A DNA stretch of 64,000 nucleotides, taken from assembly GCA_945876035.1 (NCBI GenBank), contig CAMCMU010000008.1:59311-123310 (forward strand), in the 5' to 3' direction. The stretch is from Schlesneria paludicola DSM 18645. Lineage in GTDB: Bacteria; Planctomycetota; Planctomycetia; Planctomycetales; Planctomycetaceae. The notes under the pieces were generated by a model. It was not told the origin of the DNA and did no database searches. It saw only the letters and a program-made list of their open reading frames with translations. The translations under genes and the position numbers were made by a program. This document shows positions 40,644 to 52,200 of this stretch, piece by piece. Each line of letters opens with the position of its first letter. The first letter of the stretch is position 1.

Positions 40644-41771
40644 ATGTTAACTGCTGAATCGCGACTGCGTGACTTTCCTTCTTTGACGGGCATGACCTAT
40701 CTCAATACGGCGGCGGAAGGGATTCCGCCACTCGCTGTTCGAGCGGGTTTGGAACAATATTTTCGTGATAAGCAATTGGGCATGGACGGTCGGATCTTGC
40801 ATAAGCAGGCCTTCGCGGAAACGCAAGCTCTGGTGGCTGATCTGTACGGTTTGACAGCATCGGAAATAGGCATTTGCTCATGTTCTTCTGAGGCGTTCAA
40901 TCTGGCTTCAATGGCGCTGCAGTTGCGTGACACGGATGAAGTCATCATCAATGATCTCGACTATCCGTCAGGAGCATCTCCGTGGTTGCTAAGCACCTGC
41001 CCTGCGACTGTTCGTGTTTGGAAATCGAGAGAGGGCGCTCTGCGATTGGAAGACCTCGCCGGATTACTGACGCCAAAAACAAGATTGGTGGCGGTCTCAC
41101 TCGTCAGTTTTTTCAACGGTTTTCGTCTCTCTATTCCACAAGTTGCAGAAATCGTCCAGCGACATTCCTCCGCATTGTTGAGCGTTGATGTGACCCAGGC
41201 GCTTGGCCGCATTCCTCTGGTTCTCACCGGAGCCGACCTGATTGTCAGCAGTACACACAAATGGATCTTAGCCAGCCACGGGGGAGGGTTGGTGGGTGTC
41301 CCCCAGGCGCGAGAGCAAACTTGGCACGTTCCTGCGGGGGGATGGTACAACTTGAAGGACCCCTTTGGCCCGAATCGATTTGAGGAAGTCGTGACACTTC
41401 CTGGGGCTGCCGGGTTTTCTGTGGGGATGCCGAATTTCCCGGCGATTTATATGGTGCGTGCGGCACTGAGTTATCTGCAGGAGGTCGGTATCTCGGCCAT
41501 CGATGCTGCTGCGAAGCCGTTGGTGGAACAATGCCTGGAAGGCATTGCAAAGCTACCTGTGGAACTGCTGACACCACGCGACAACTCCGCAATCGCCGGA
41601 ATTATCGGATTCCGGCATCCTTCCGCCGAGTCGCTCAGCAAACAGCTTCGGGACAATCAAATTCACATCATGTCACATGCCGGACGGCTGCGCATTGCTA
41701 TCCACGGATACAACACACACCAAGACATCGAAACGTTTCTCCGTACGTTATCGACAATTTTAAAAGGTTGA
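40644..41771 (+). CDS. Class V aminotransferase-fold PLP-dependent enzyme
   Basis: TYLNTAAEGIPPLAVRAGLEQY, LLSVDVTQALGRIPLVLTGADLIVSSTHKWILASHGGGLVGVP (SxxHK PLP lysine). Confidence 0.9.
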   Translation: MLTAESRLRDFPSLTGMTYLNTAAEGIPPLAVRAGLEQYFRDKQLGMDGRILHKQAFAETQALVADLYGLTASEIGICSCSSEAFNLASMALQLRDTDEVIINDLDYPSGASPWLLSTCPATVRVWKSREGALRLEDLAGLLTPKTRLVAVSLVSFFNGFRLSIPQVAEIVQRHSSALLSVDVTQALGRIPLVLTGADLIVSSTHKWILASHGGGLVGVPQAREQTWHVPAGGWYNLKDPFGPNRFEEVVTLPGAAGFSVGMPNFPAIYMVRAALSYLQEVGISAIDAAAKPLVEQCLEGIAKLPVELLTPRDNSAIAGIIGFRHPSAESLSKQLRDNQIHIMSHAGRLRIAIHGYNTHQDIETFLRTLSTILKG

Positions 41772-41870
41772 GCTATCGGGCCGCGTCAGCGTCACTACGC
41801 AGCGGCTGATTCCATGCGGTCAGAATGAAGATTCGAGTTCTGACAAGAAATGGGTGTAAAACTTGCCCAT

Positions 41871-43301
41871 TCAGGCTAAGAGACCTTGGACGACGTTGCC
41901 CCGGACGTCGGTCAGGCGATAATCGCGGCCTTGGAAACGGTGGGTGAGCTGCGTGTGATCAAAGCCCAGAAGATGCAGTAGCGTGGCGTGCAAGTCATGA
42001 ACGTGCACCGGATCCTTGACCACATTGAATCCGAACTCATCGGTTTGCCCATGGATGTGGCCGGATTTCAGGCCGCCGCCAGCCATCCACATGCTGAAAC
42101 AGCGGTTATGATGGTCTCGACCATCGTCGCCACCTTGCACCATTGGTGTCCGACCAAATTCTCCGCCCCAGACGACCAGCGTCTCTTGGAGCAGACCGCG
42201 CTGTTTCAGGTCACGTACCAACGCGGCACTCGCCTTGTCCGTTTCAAGAGCATTTTGCTTGATTCGAGACGTGAGACCATTGTGATGATCCCAGACTTCG
42301 TTGAACAATTGCACGAATCGAACGCCCCGCTCAATCAGCCGCCGTGCAAGCAGGCAGTTGCGTGCGTAGCTGGCCTCCTTGGGGTCCTTGATGCCATACA
42401 TTTCCAAAACATCTGACGATTCGCTACTGAGATCCATCAACTCGGGCGCACTCGATTGCAGTCGATAGGCCATTTCATAACTTTGAATCCGCGCCGCAGT
42501 CTCTTGGTCACCGGCCGCTTCCAGCGTCATATGATTCAGTCGTTGCAATGTATCCAGCGTGGCACGTTGCGTTTCCTGATCGATGCCGTGAGGGTTCGAC
42601 AAATAGAGGACCGGATCACCCGCACTGCGAAAGGGAATGCCACTGTAGGGTGTTGGCAGAAAACCAGAACCGTAGTTGCTCGCGCCGCCACTGGTTCCTC
42701 GGGCACTTGTCAGCACGACAAATCCCGGCAAGTCATCACAATGGCTGCCCAGTCCATACAGGGTCCATGATCCGAAGCTCGGACGACCGAATTGTTGCGA
42801 TCCGGTATTCATCATGATCTGCGCAGGAGCATGATTCACCGCGTCGGTCTGCATCGATCGAACAAGGCAGATATCGTCAGCAAGGCTGGCTGTAAACGGC
42901 AGCAACTCACTCAATTCCATGCCACACTGACCGTGCCGCTCGAACTTGTACTTTGCTCCAAGGAGGGCCGAATTGGGGTTGATGAATGCCGCGCGATATC
43001 CTTTGAGCAGCTCCGCCGGTGGAAGTTCGCCGTTTCGTTTGGTCAACTCAGGTTTTGGATCGAATAACTCCAGATGGCTCGGTGCACCTGCGTTAAACAG
43101 ATAGATCACGCGTTTGGCCTTGGCGGGAAAGTGTGGCTCTCGCACGGACAGTGATTGGCTCGCTCCGGGAGGCGACGTCGCCTCACCCGCAGCCAATGAC
43201 CTCGCTGCAATTCCTGCAAGACCGATCCCGCAATCTCTCAGAAACCAACGGCGGCTGAGGTATTGTGCCCGTGCGGTTCGAAGCGCTTGATCGAGATTCA
43301 T
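41871..43301 (-). CDS. DUF1501 domain-containing protein (Tat-type leader)
   Basis: SRRWFLRDCGIGLAGIAARSLAAG, RVIYLFNAGAPSHLELFDPKPELTKRNGELPP, VVWGGEFGRTPMVQGGDDGRDHHNRCFSMWMAGGGLKSGHIHGQTDEFGF. Confidence 0.95.
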   Translation of the reverse strand: MNLDQALRTARAQYLSRRWFLRDCGIGLAGIAARSLAAGEATSPPGASQSLSVREPHFPAKAKRVIYLFNAGAPSHLELFDPKPELTKRNGELPPAELLKGYRAAFINPNSALLGAKYKFERHGQCGMELSELLPFTASLADDICLVRSMQTDAVNHAPAQIMMNTGSQQFGRPSFGSWTLYGLGSHCDDLPGFVVLTSARGTSGGASNYGSGFLPTPYSGIPFRSAGDPVLYLSNPHGIDQETQRATLDTLQRLNHMTLEAAGDQETAARIQSYEMAYRLQSSAPELMDLSSESSDVLEMYGIKDPKEASYARNCLLARRLIERGVRFVQLFNEVWDHHNGLTSRIKQNALETDKASAALVRDLKQRGLLQETLVVWGGEFGRTPMVQGGDDGRDHHNRCFSMWMAGGGLKSGHIHGQTDEFGFNVVKDPVHVHDLHATLLHLLGFDHTQLTHRFQGRDYRLTDVRGNVVQGLLA

Positions 43302-43309
43302 GGGGACCT

Positions 43310-46300
43310 TCAATTTTTGCTGATTGTTTCGTCGAGGTTCAAGAGAACGCGAGCCACTAGTGTCCATGCCGCAGCGTCTTGCGGCGTCACGTCGGGCGGA
43401 AGTTGCGGAAGTTTCGTTGAATCACCGGTTGCCACTTCACGGATGTCGAGCCACCCTTCCGCAAGACGTTTCCGCCGAGATTTCAGTAAGGCCATAACTT
43501 CTTCGCGTTCGACCGAGTTTGGTAATCTTGAGGTGCAAAGACGAAAAGCATGGTTGGCTCGCAGGGAGTCGTCGGATCCCCCCTCTCTCAGAATTCTTAG
43601 GGCCATCGCCTGAGCAGCTTCCATGAAAATGACCTCGTTTAATCCAGTCAACGCCGCCATCGGTGTATTGGAACGGATGCGCCGCGCGCAGGAGAAGTCA
43701 CTGCTCGGAGCATCGAAACTTGATAGGACCGGGTCTGGCATGGAACGCTTGCGAAATCCGTAAACCGTTCGACGGTAACGATCCGGTCCCTCTGCAGGTT
43801 TCCAATACTTCGGATAGGAGAAGTTGTATTCCAAAACATTCTGGGGAACAGGAGGAATGATTCCTGCTCCACCTAGCTTATGGGTCATCAGTCCCGAGGC
43901 CGACAAGGCGATATCCCGGACAACTTCCGCTTCTGCTCGAAATCGTGAACCCCGTGCAAGGAAACGATTGTGCGGATCTCGTTCTTTCAATTCTGGCGTG
44001 ACATTGGAATTCTGTTGATAGGTGGAACTCGTCACAATCCTTCGAATCAGATGCTTCTGACTCCACCCGTGTTCCATGAAATCGACAGCCAACCAATCGA
44101 GCAGATCGAGATACTCTGGCACAGCAGCGCGCGTTCCAAAATCTTCGGATGTCTCCACCAATCCCTCGCCGAAGAGTGCCTGCCAGACGCGATTCACGGC
44201 CACGCGAGCCGTCAAGGGAGAGCGTTTGTCGGCTAGCCAGCGCGCGAATGCCAAGCGATCAGGGACCGACGGAGTGTCCATCGGATGAAAGGCGGCCGGG
44301 ATCCGCGGTTGAATCATCCGCCCCGACTGATTCCACACTCCCCGTTCCAATAAATATGTCGGACGAACATACTCGTCCCGTCGTTCTGTGACGTGGAGCA
44401 CCGATGTCAGGGCCGAGGGATATTTTTTCCATTCCGCGTCGATTTCCGCATTCAGCGGTTGGATGTCAGACACGGTGTGACGCCAGGCAGAAAAAAGGGA
44501 TGCGTCTTGATCGGGAGTGCGTTCCGCTGGCGGAATCCGCATGGCCAAGATGGCTGAGTAATCGACGGGCAGAGCCACCACCGCTGGTGCTGTTGTCAGG
44601 CTCACTCGGCAACGGCCGAGCATCTCCTCCCCACTGGTTCGCAGAGCGAACTTCAGCTTCGTTCCTGCGGGCAGGTCCAGCGGGGTCGGGAATTGGATCA
44701 CAGCGACGGAGGCCTGATTTCGGCATCCATTCCCGCGATCGGCTTTCCACCACGTGTCAGCGACCCCGTCAATCAAAAGGGCCACAGGGCCTTTGACCGT
44801 CTTATCTTCTTTCTGCTCCGACTCAGAAAAATCGGCACTCGCATTGATCAATTGGATTTTTTCCCAATCCGTGGATCCTGGTTTCTGCGACGAGAGTTCG
44901 AGGTCTGTGATTCTCCATGCTCCTCCAACGCCACGTCCGGGCCCCCGGAATGGTAAGTCCCCGTGAGTCAAAACTTCGAGTTGCAAGCCTGTGAGGCCTT
45001 GTCTGTTTGGCTCGGAAATTATGAAAATATCGCCGCTGACATGACCTTGCATCAGAATCGATTTGTCAGGCAATTGCGTCGGATGATTGACGCCGCTGCT
45101 GCTGCCGAGTTCGCTGGCTTCCAGAGGAATCCAGTCCACTTGGTGCTTGATAACGTGACCCTCCCAGTCGGACAGTTCCTGTTTCCAGTGTGGGTGCTGG
45201 CTCCGGATCCGTCCCTCGATCTCCTGAATGGATTGGTGGATCTTATCGATCTGCTGCTGTTGCTCCGCGGTGTAAACCCACGATTGGGCTTCGTAAGAGT
45301 TATTGAGAAATGCAAACATTCCGTAGTAGTCTTCGTGGGAGATCGGGTCAAATTTGTGGGAGTGGCACTGAGCACATTGAGTGGAAAGGCCAAGGACAGC
45401 TTTTCCGAGACAGTCGATTCGATCGAACATCTCCACCGTTCGAAACTCTTCGGCGATGATCGCCCCTTCTTCGTTGATCATGCTGTTGCGGAGGAATCCG
45501 GTGGCAATCATCTGCTCCTGCGTGGAGCCTGGGAGCAGATCCCCGGCAATCTGTTCGATCAGAAATTGATCATAGGGGTGATCGCGATTGAGTGAATTGA
45601 TCACCCAGTCTCGCCAGATCCATTGGTCTCGTTTGAGGTCTTTTTCGTAGCCGTTGGTGTCGGAATAACGCGCCACGTCGAGCCAGTGTCGAGCCCATTT
45701 TTCGCCGTAACGTTCGCTCTTCAGAAGCGTCTCGATGGTCACGGTCATTCCTTGTTTTTCAAACGCATCGACATCGTCTGGCGTAGGACACAGCCCCACC
45801 AAATCGAGATACAATCGGCGACAGAGCGTCGATGTCTTCGCCGGTACGGAAGGCCGCAACTGTAACAACTGAAGGTGCGAGGCCACAAAAGCGTCTACGG
45901 GATGCGCAGGACCATTGGCAGGAAGCGGCTGTTTTTGCGGCGAAACAAAGGCCCAATGCGGCGAATAGTTCGCCCCCTGACTAATCCATCTCGTCAATGT
46001 CTCGATCTGATCACCTGTCAGAGGTTTGTTTTCCTTGGGAGGGGGCATGACCTGATCCGGATCGTGAGATGTCACTCGACGAATCATTTCGCTCATCCCC
46101 GATTTGCCAGAGACCACGGCCGGTATTCCTGAATCGCCTCCCTTGAGGACGAACTCGCGAGTATCCAGCCGCAATCCCCCCTGCCGACTGGCCTCGTCGC
46201 CTCCATGACACTGGAGGCAATGCTCGGCCAGTATGGACTGGACTTCTCGCTGAAAATCAACGGGCTGAGCGTTGGCCGCTACGCCCATGAAGAACGCGTT

Positions 46301-46357
46301 TGTGAGGCAGACGACGCAGACCACCTGCGTCGTGGATAATCGAAATCGACAAATCAT
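43310..46357 (-). CDS. PSD1 and planctomycete cytochrome C domain-containing protein (PSCyt1-DUF1549-DUF1553)
   Basis: ATG at 46357 gives a signal peptide. FQREVQSILAEHCLQCHGGDEASRQGGLRLDTREFVLKGGDSGIPAVVSGKS; FEKQGMTVTIETLLKSERYGEKWARHWLDVARYSDTNGYEKDLKR; VNRVWQALFGEGLVETSEDFGTRA. Confidence 0.95.
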   Translation of the reverse strand: MICRFRLSTTQVVCVVCLTNAFFMGVAANAQPVDFQREVQSILAEHCLQCHGGDEASRQGGLRLDTREFVLKGGDSGIPAVVSGKSGMSEMIRRVTSHDPDQVMPPPKENKPLTGDQIETLTRWISQGANYSPHWAFVSPQKQPLPANGPAHPVDAFVASHLQLLQLRPSVPAKTSTLCRRLYLDLVGLCPTPDDVDAFEKQGMTVTIETLLKSERYGEKWARHWLDVARYSDTNGYEKDLKRDQWIWRDWVINSLNRDHPYDQFLIEQIAGDLLPGSTQEQMIATGFLRNSMINEEGAIIAEEFRTVEMFDRIDCLGKAVLGLSTQCAQCHSHKFDPISHEDYYGMFAFLNNSYEAQSWVYTAEQQQQIDKIHQSIQEIEGRIRSQHPHWKQELSDWEGHVIKHQVDWIPLEASELGSSSGVNHPTQLPDKSILMQGHVSGDIFIISEPNRQGLTGLQLEVLTHGDLPFRGPGRGVGGAWRITDLELSSQKPGSTDWEKIQLINASADFSESEQKEDKTVKGPVALLIDGVADTWWKADRGNGCRNQASVAVIQFPTPLDLPAGTKLKFALRTSGEEMLGRCRVSLTTAPAVVALPVDYSAILAMRIPPAERTPDQDASLFSAWRHTVSDIQPLNAEIDAEWKKYPSALTSVLHVTERRDEYVRPTYLLERGVWNQSGRMIQPRIPAAFHPMDTPSVPDRLAFARWLADKRSPLTARVAVNRVWQALFGEGLVETSEDFGTRAAVPEYLDLLDWLAVDFMEHGWSQKHLIRRIVTSSTYQQNSNVTPELKERDPHNRFLARGSRFRAEAEVVRDIALSASGLMTHKLGGAGIIPPVPQNVLEYNFSYPKYWKPAEGPDRYRRTVYGFRKRSMPDPVLSSFDAPSSDFSCARRIRSNTPMAALTGLNEVIFMEAAQAMALRILREGGSDDSLRANHAFRLCTSRLPNSVEREEVMALLKSRRKRLAEGWLDIREVATGDSTKLPQLPPDVTPQDAAAWTLVARVLLNLDETISKN

Positions 46358-46887
46358 GGCAGACACAATCCTAGGAGAGTTCAAATCCCGCTTTGGCATC
46401 GTCACCGGATTGCCAAACTGCCGGACGGCACGACTTTCCACATGCGGGGATCGTACCCCAGTCGACCAACGTGGCACAACCAATTCCTCGGGTTTTCGGT
46501 GCCGCATCAATCCCGCATGGCCTGCGGAAGGAATTCCCTCAGCCCGATCGATCTCAAAGGTACCAAAAAACGTGTGCTGCTCGGTGTGGAATGGCTCGGG
46601 ACTCTCGCGAGCATCGGATTCAAGTGATGCGTTATCGAGCGGGACGATTGCCACGATTGAGTGAGACACCGTGAGCGGATGATAATCTCTTCGAATCTTC
46701 CCGCAACGTCCGGCCCGGCGAGGCATGAACAAGCAGCGGAGTTGGCACGAACCCCACGGATTCCGCAGTCAATCCATTACCTTATCCGTTCTGCGGTGGA
46801 AGAGCCCATAAAATCCGCTCCGACGGAAATGGGGTTGACTCTCGTGAAGCACGACCTTCGACCCAAGTGGTTGGAAAGGTTATGAGA

Positions 46888-46926
46888 CGTGCCTGCAAAC
46901 AGGGGTTTCACATGTTTGTAGGCACG
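46888..46926 (-). terminator. 14-bp inverted repeat downstream of the DUF1559 gene, candidate terminator
   Basis: cgtgcctgcaaaca (46888-46901) / tgtttgtaggcacg (46913-46926), one mismatched/wobble position, 11-nt loop. Confidence 0.55.
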
Positions 46927-46954
46927 CCAAATTCAAAAATGCCATCGCGGACGA

Positions 46955-48028
46955 TCAGTAGCCGCCCCCCCACAGACCCGAAGTCTGATTGGTTGTACCG
47001 CCGAATATCTCGGCCCCTGTTTTCGTTGCTAGGGCGAACCATGTTTCGCTGTCAATGTTGTCGCTGTTCCAGCGGACGCTGCTGTCACAGTAGAGCACCA
47101 TCACTCCGCCCGTATGCCGACTTCTCGCCGCGGTCAGCCCACAATTGTGAGATTTATTGCCGCAATCAAAACTCTGCGAGTTCGGCGTCAAGGCATGGTT
47201 GTAAAGCGTATCGCCGAAATGCCCATTCATCCACCGCGCGCCGCGAATACCAGACCAGAACCCTGTGGCTCCCACGACGCAATTTGTGGGACTGGTATCC
47301 GTTCCGGTGATCGTATCGTTCTGACTCGCGGTCAGTGTCAGTACTTGTTGGTCTGGCTTGATCGGAGTGGTTGTCGCCGCAATCGACGGAGCGGTGCTGG
47401 ATCCACTCCCACCGCTGTATCCCATCCCCAGGGTTTGCTCACTGAAGGCGACGGTGTTCGACATCCCGTCGAGGACATCGCGAAATCTGACGATCCCCAA
47501 CAACTTCAGGTCCATCATCACGCCATCGCCTTTGCGAATGTAACGCGTCGTAGCCGTTTTGCCGCTTCCCGTGCAAGCAACATAGTTTGTCGGTGCGTAT
47601 GTGTTCCCGAAAAATTTCCCGCTATCACTGGGGCAAAGATACGTGGGGATGATCGTCATCGCCGCGATCGTATTCGTGGCGAAAGGCGAGACGGGAGGCT
47701 CAGGAAATGAACCGGGAGCGGTGTTGAAGTCGATCAGATTGTAAAGACTTCCCTTGTCCAGATAGGGCAGGATTGCGGCGTGGGTCGAGAAAACCATCGG
47801 ATAGCCCACCCGACCCGGCGGAAAGCTTCCGTGCGTCGATTCGTAGTTATGAATCGCTAATCCGATCTGCTTGAGGTTGTTGCTACAGTGCGTCCGCCTC
47901 GCGGCTTCCCGAGCGCGTTGAATCGCTGGTAAAAGCAATGAAATCAAAACCGCGATGATGGCGATCACGACGAGTAATTCAATCAGAGTAAAGCCGCGCT
48001 GACGGACTCGTTGAATGGATGCTGACAT
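46955..48028 (-). CDS. DUF1559 domain-containing protein with type IV pilin-like N-terminus
   Basis: [64 protein letters not shown]. Confidence 0.97.
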   Translation of the reverse strand: MSASIQRVRQRGFTLIELLVVIAIIAVLISLLLPAIQRAREAARRTHCSNNLKQIGLAIHNYESTHGSFPPGRVGYPMVFSTHAAILPYLDKGSLYNLIDFNTAPGSFPEPPVSPFATNTIAAMTIIPTYLCPSDSGKFFGNTYAPTNYVACTGSGKTATTRYIRKGDGVMMDLKLLGIVRFRDVLDGMSNTVAFSEQTLGMGYSGGSGSSTAPSIAATTTPIKPDQQVLTLTASQNDTITGTDTSPTNCVVGATGFWSGIRGARWMNGHFGDTLYNHALTPNSQSFDCGNKSHNCGLTAARSRHTGGVMVLYCDSSVRWNSDNIDSETWFALATKTGAEIFGGTTNQTSGLWGGGY

Positions 48029-48052
48029 GAGCTACCTTTGAAGTATTTAAAT

Positions 48053-48094
48053 TGTGCCGAATAAACAATGCGGTGTGCCGAATAAACAATGCGG
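48053..48094. repeat. Perfect 21-bp tandem duplication (tgtgccgaataaacaatgcgg x2)
   Basis: Unit 1 at 48053-48073, unit 2 at 48074-48094, upstream of the DUF1559 gene. Confidence 0.95.
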
Positions 48095-48350
48095 GCCGTG
48101 AAGACCGGCGGACCATTTCGCCTGTCCGGAGGATTGCCCCGTCGTTGGTGGTGGTGCGTCGAGTTGACCCGACCGGCGGCTGGATTGTTGAGCGTTCGTG
48201 TTGTGCGGGAAGACATCCGTTCCTCGAACGAAGACCCACACGACTCGTGGTACTTGAGAACCTGTTTCGTCGCTGTGAGAGCGAACGCTTCGGAGAGTGG
48301 CTTCAGTCGCATCCCCGCACGGGCGGTTCACTCTGTCCGAGACAACCAAA

Positions 48351-48986
48351 TCAGGCGACGCATGCCCATTTCGGAGGCGGAATATCGGGTCGAGACCGTT
48401 GGCCGTAAGAGGATTCCTCATCGGTGAAAAACGGATCCGACGGTAGGCAAAGTGTATTGAATGACGTCATTTGAACGCAAATCCGATGCTCCACAGAACT
48501 GAGGAGCATCGGCAAATCAGTCGGCCCGCATCCACAGACCGGATTCCAAGTGAGGACATTTTCGGGACGGGCGGCGTCGGTCTTGCCGTACCCGGTCTTC
48601 GAACGAGATTTAGTCTTTGAACAACATTGACGAGGCACGCTCGAGGAATCAGGAACGGGGACCGAAGCTGTGGATCGAACTGCGATACGCGTGCTCCCTT
48701 GATGGCCAGTGGAACAACAACTCTTGGCGGCAACTCCCCCGAATCTCTTCTTGCAGCAACAGCGACCGGATTGTTGGGCATTCGTTGAACAACGGCACCC
48801 AGCGGTTGACGCGAACTCCGATCGAGTCCACGTCGTCCACGCGCCGGTGGGAATACCGAGTGTCGATCCAAAGCAGGCGAGCAGAACGAGCCGTTCTCCC
48901 AGCCCCGAAAAACAACCCGTGTCACGCGGTTGTCGACGCACCCGAATCGATCTTTGAGGAATGTACCGTAACGGCCACATCGGCAT
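48351..48986 (-). CDS. Cys-rich secreted-like hypothetical protein
   Basis: Hydrophobic leader-like LGERLVLLACFGSTLGIPTGA followed by clustered cysteines (AGCRCSTNAQQSGRCCCKK, KSCCSTG, RQCCSKTKS, NPVCGCGPTD). Start codon uncertain; overlapping ORFs in other frames. Confidence 0.5.
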   Translation of the reverse strand: MPMWPLRYIPQRSIRVRRQPRDTGCFSGLGERLVLLACFGSTLGIPTGAWTTWTRSEFASTAGCRCSTNAQQSGRCCCKKRFGGVAAKSCCSTGHQGSTRIAVRSTASVPVPDSSSVPRQCCSKTKSRSKTGYGKTDAARPENVLTWNPVCGCGPTDLPMLLSSVEHRICVQMTSFNTLCLPSDPFFTDEESSYGQRSRPDIPPPKWACVA

Positions 48987-49233
48987 GCCTCAGGAAAAAC
49001 ACTGGGCGGAAGTGATGAGGTTGTGATACATCGCCGCAAAATCTAGGACAAGGATCGGCCGTCGATTTCCCGGTTTTCGGAAACGGTCTCGTGAGGTATC
49101 ACCACCTTCTGAAAAAAGAATGAAGGGCGGGCAAGACTTTCACGGTACCTGAAGGGACGGGAGGCTCGCGTCACACTCCGCAACACCAAGACGATCGCCC
49201 ACGCTTTTTCACCCGCCGGTGAAAGGCCTTGCG

Positions 49234-52200
49234 TCAGTTGTTGTCCGGACTCGGCGTTGCATCAGGCGCAGTCTGCGTTGCGGAATGATCGCGTGGCCGC
49301 AGTTTCACACGCAGGCTATACGATTTGAGCTCGATCGACGGTTCGTTCGGATTGAGTTCGAGGCTGTGGAATCCTGACTGGGCATTGGGATTTGTCGAAT
49401 CGTGCAAAACGGTGCCCGATTCCTTGTGAATGGCCTGCACCGACATCATCGCGTGATGGATCTTTCCTTTTCTTCGTTTCTGCTCAGAACTGCGTGAGAC
49501 AAACAGCAGCACCGGCAACGAGCGGAACCGTTCCACAATCAGGTTTTGATGTTGCAATTCACGGCTCCAAATCAGTCCGCCGTCAGATCGGTTCCAAGCA
49601 GAAACGCTGCCATGTGCCGGAATCGACTGCAACGTTTCACCGAAATGGTGGATGTGCCGCTCTGTGTCCAATTTGTTCGCGACAAAATAAATTTTGTCGC
49701 CATCGGTCAATGCATACTTGTGATCCCGATGACCGGACAGTGCGTTCGTGGGGAGCGTTGCCAGCATCGAACGATGACCGGTAACGATCTCGATCCGCTC
49801 CGCCTTGCCCTCCCGTGAGACAATGAGCAGTTCTTCTCCGTCCAGCAACGAAACGAACGTTCCCAGCGGGAACTCGAATTTCCACCGTTCCGCCTGAGTC
49901 AGTGGGTTGACGAGTCGCAGCACGGTCTTCGACGGGCGTTGGGACGATCCCCCCTGTTCCAAGACCACGAACGCATCGCCGGAAGTTGTCAACGTATTGG
50001 TCAGCAGCGTACGAAGCCCCTCAATGACCAGCGGCTGACCATCAAGGGCTCGAAACGCCCAAGCCGTGTCGGTGTCTGGCGTCAGAATGAAAATCGCATC
50101 GCGATGTCCGACGACCTGTGAGTATTGAGGCAATCCCTCTCGTCGCCACATTTCCTCGCCATTGGATGGGTCGAGGACCGAGATCGAACGACGTCCATAA
50201 ACACACAGATACCCAGGCTGCACGATCGCTAAGCGACCGGTGAAATGAGCGGACTGCAGCAGCGGTAATTGATGACCGGTGTCGCGACTGGCTTCCGCCA
50301 TTGGTTGGGGTTGCGGACGGGTGACATGTCGCCAAGACGGACCACCGTCGCCTGTTTCATCCAGCGTCTTGGACCACAAGTGCCGTCCTTCAATGGGTGA
50401 ATAGACATGCAACACGTCGCGGTTCACAATCACGATCTGATGGCCCAGAAAGTCAACTGAACAGAGTGTCTCATTCAGATTGTGTCGGCTTCCGCGCAGG
50501 GGTGCGAAGGAGACATAGGACCCATCGGCCAAAGACTCCAAAACCAAACGCTGCTCCTGCTCCTGCGAATGAATTTCGACAGACAATGAGTCATAGTACG
50601 GTAATCGAAGGGAGGGGGAAACGTCTTGAGCGGGTGACGCAAAATGCTGTGAGGCCGCGCCCTGTTGGACTATTTCCAAGGGTTGATTTCCCCAAGCCGA
50701 CAAGCGACGTGAGTCCTGCAAGCCCGTTTTCCCTGCGGTGCGTCGCTGCTGCACGAACTCGGCGACCGTTCGGCCATCACCCAATGAGACATCGGAGAAA
50801 TCGGTGGAGAGTTTCTGAATGTAGTAGGCGGCATCTGACGGCAGTTGAAATTGTTCCATCAATCTCGCCAGTCGTTCGACGGCCCGCGCTGCGACCGTAC
50901 GATCGGAACATCCGGCCAGACTTAATAACTCGATTTGAGCTGCTCCAAAGTGGCCGCTGGCCGCGAGGTCATCCACAAGCACTTCTCGAAGCTTGGTGGC
51001 TGCCGGGTGAAATGCCAGCAACTTCGCCGTTATGGAAGTGGCGGATCCCCTCGGCGGCGTCACCGCTGTCGGTTCTTGGGGTATGCCTGTTTTCAGCGTT
51101 TCCGCGACGAGACTCTCAACCGTCGAGTCGATCTTCGCCCGCTGATCACCTGTCGCCGTTGACCAAATATTCCACAGCCGACCAGAGATCCACGGAGCGC
51201 GCTGGGTCGACACGAGCATATCGTCCGTACGAGTCATCTCGGATCCTGTTCCGGCAGCCGATCTCTCCGTGCCGATATCATTCATGACTAACAACGCATG
51301 GAATGCGTCTGACGATCGTCCTTCGATAACGAATTTCTCGGCGATCAGTTCGCGGTGAAGTTGTCTTTCTGTCGCGGTGACAGCGAGACGCTCGAGCTCC
51401 GCCATCTCGTCGCTCCGAGCTTGAGGGTCGAGACGAATGACGGTTGCCAGCGATTCCACAAGAGCCGCATGATGCCGAATCTTCTCGCTCTCAGTCAGCT
51501 TCGTGACGTCGATCGCACGCAACAAGGGGAGCGCCGATGAATGCGCTCCGTCGAGTTCCTGAAGTTCGGACTCATGCAACAACGCCCAAGCGTCGGTTGG
51601 ATTGAGAGCCTGGCGACGTCGAATCTCTGAGAGAGTTGCTTCACGCTGATCAAATCCGACCAGCCCTTGTGGCCCGAGTGCAACCAGTTTTCCCTTGTGC
51701 ATCGCCAGATTACCGAGAGCCTGGAATCGGTCGGAAGCCTGTTTTCGATGGAGCATCTTGCCCGCTTTGATATCGAGAACAACCATCTCTCCCGTACTGA
51801 CGGGCTGGTAGAAGAGGTTCTCCACAACGAGTCCTCTTCCCGAAGGTCGGCCGACGTCTCTCAGGGATGCCGTCCAGATCTGCCTGCCGGTAGTGAGTGC
51901 GAACGCTCCGATCTCAGTTTGACCGACGAGGAGGACTTGTTCATCGAAAACTCCCGCTAGATACAGCCACGTTTCCTTCGGTTTTTCCCACAGTAATCGA
52001 CCATCTAAGACGTTGAGTGCTAGGATTACAGGTTCCTCGGGGGGAGTGAACACCACCACGCCAGCGGTGATCATCGGTGCGGACGGCGGCCACTGGGAAC
52101 TGAGGTTCCGCTGTGAGACGAGCTGTGTCCCGGGGTCGCGTTCCTGTTTTGTGCTGGCAGATTGATAGCGATGAGCCCACATCACCGATTGCCTCAATCG

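Noticed and set aside
44963-45595. 210-aa plus-strand ORF inside the PSD1 gene
   Set aside because: Antisense to the PSCyt1-DUF1549-DUF1553 protein; no independent support.
50397-51287. 296-aa plus-strand ORF inside the large propeller gene
   Set aside because: Arg/Ser/Pro-rich, low-quality composition, antisense to a well supported CDS.
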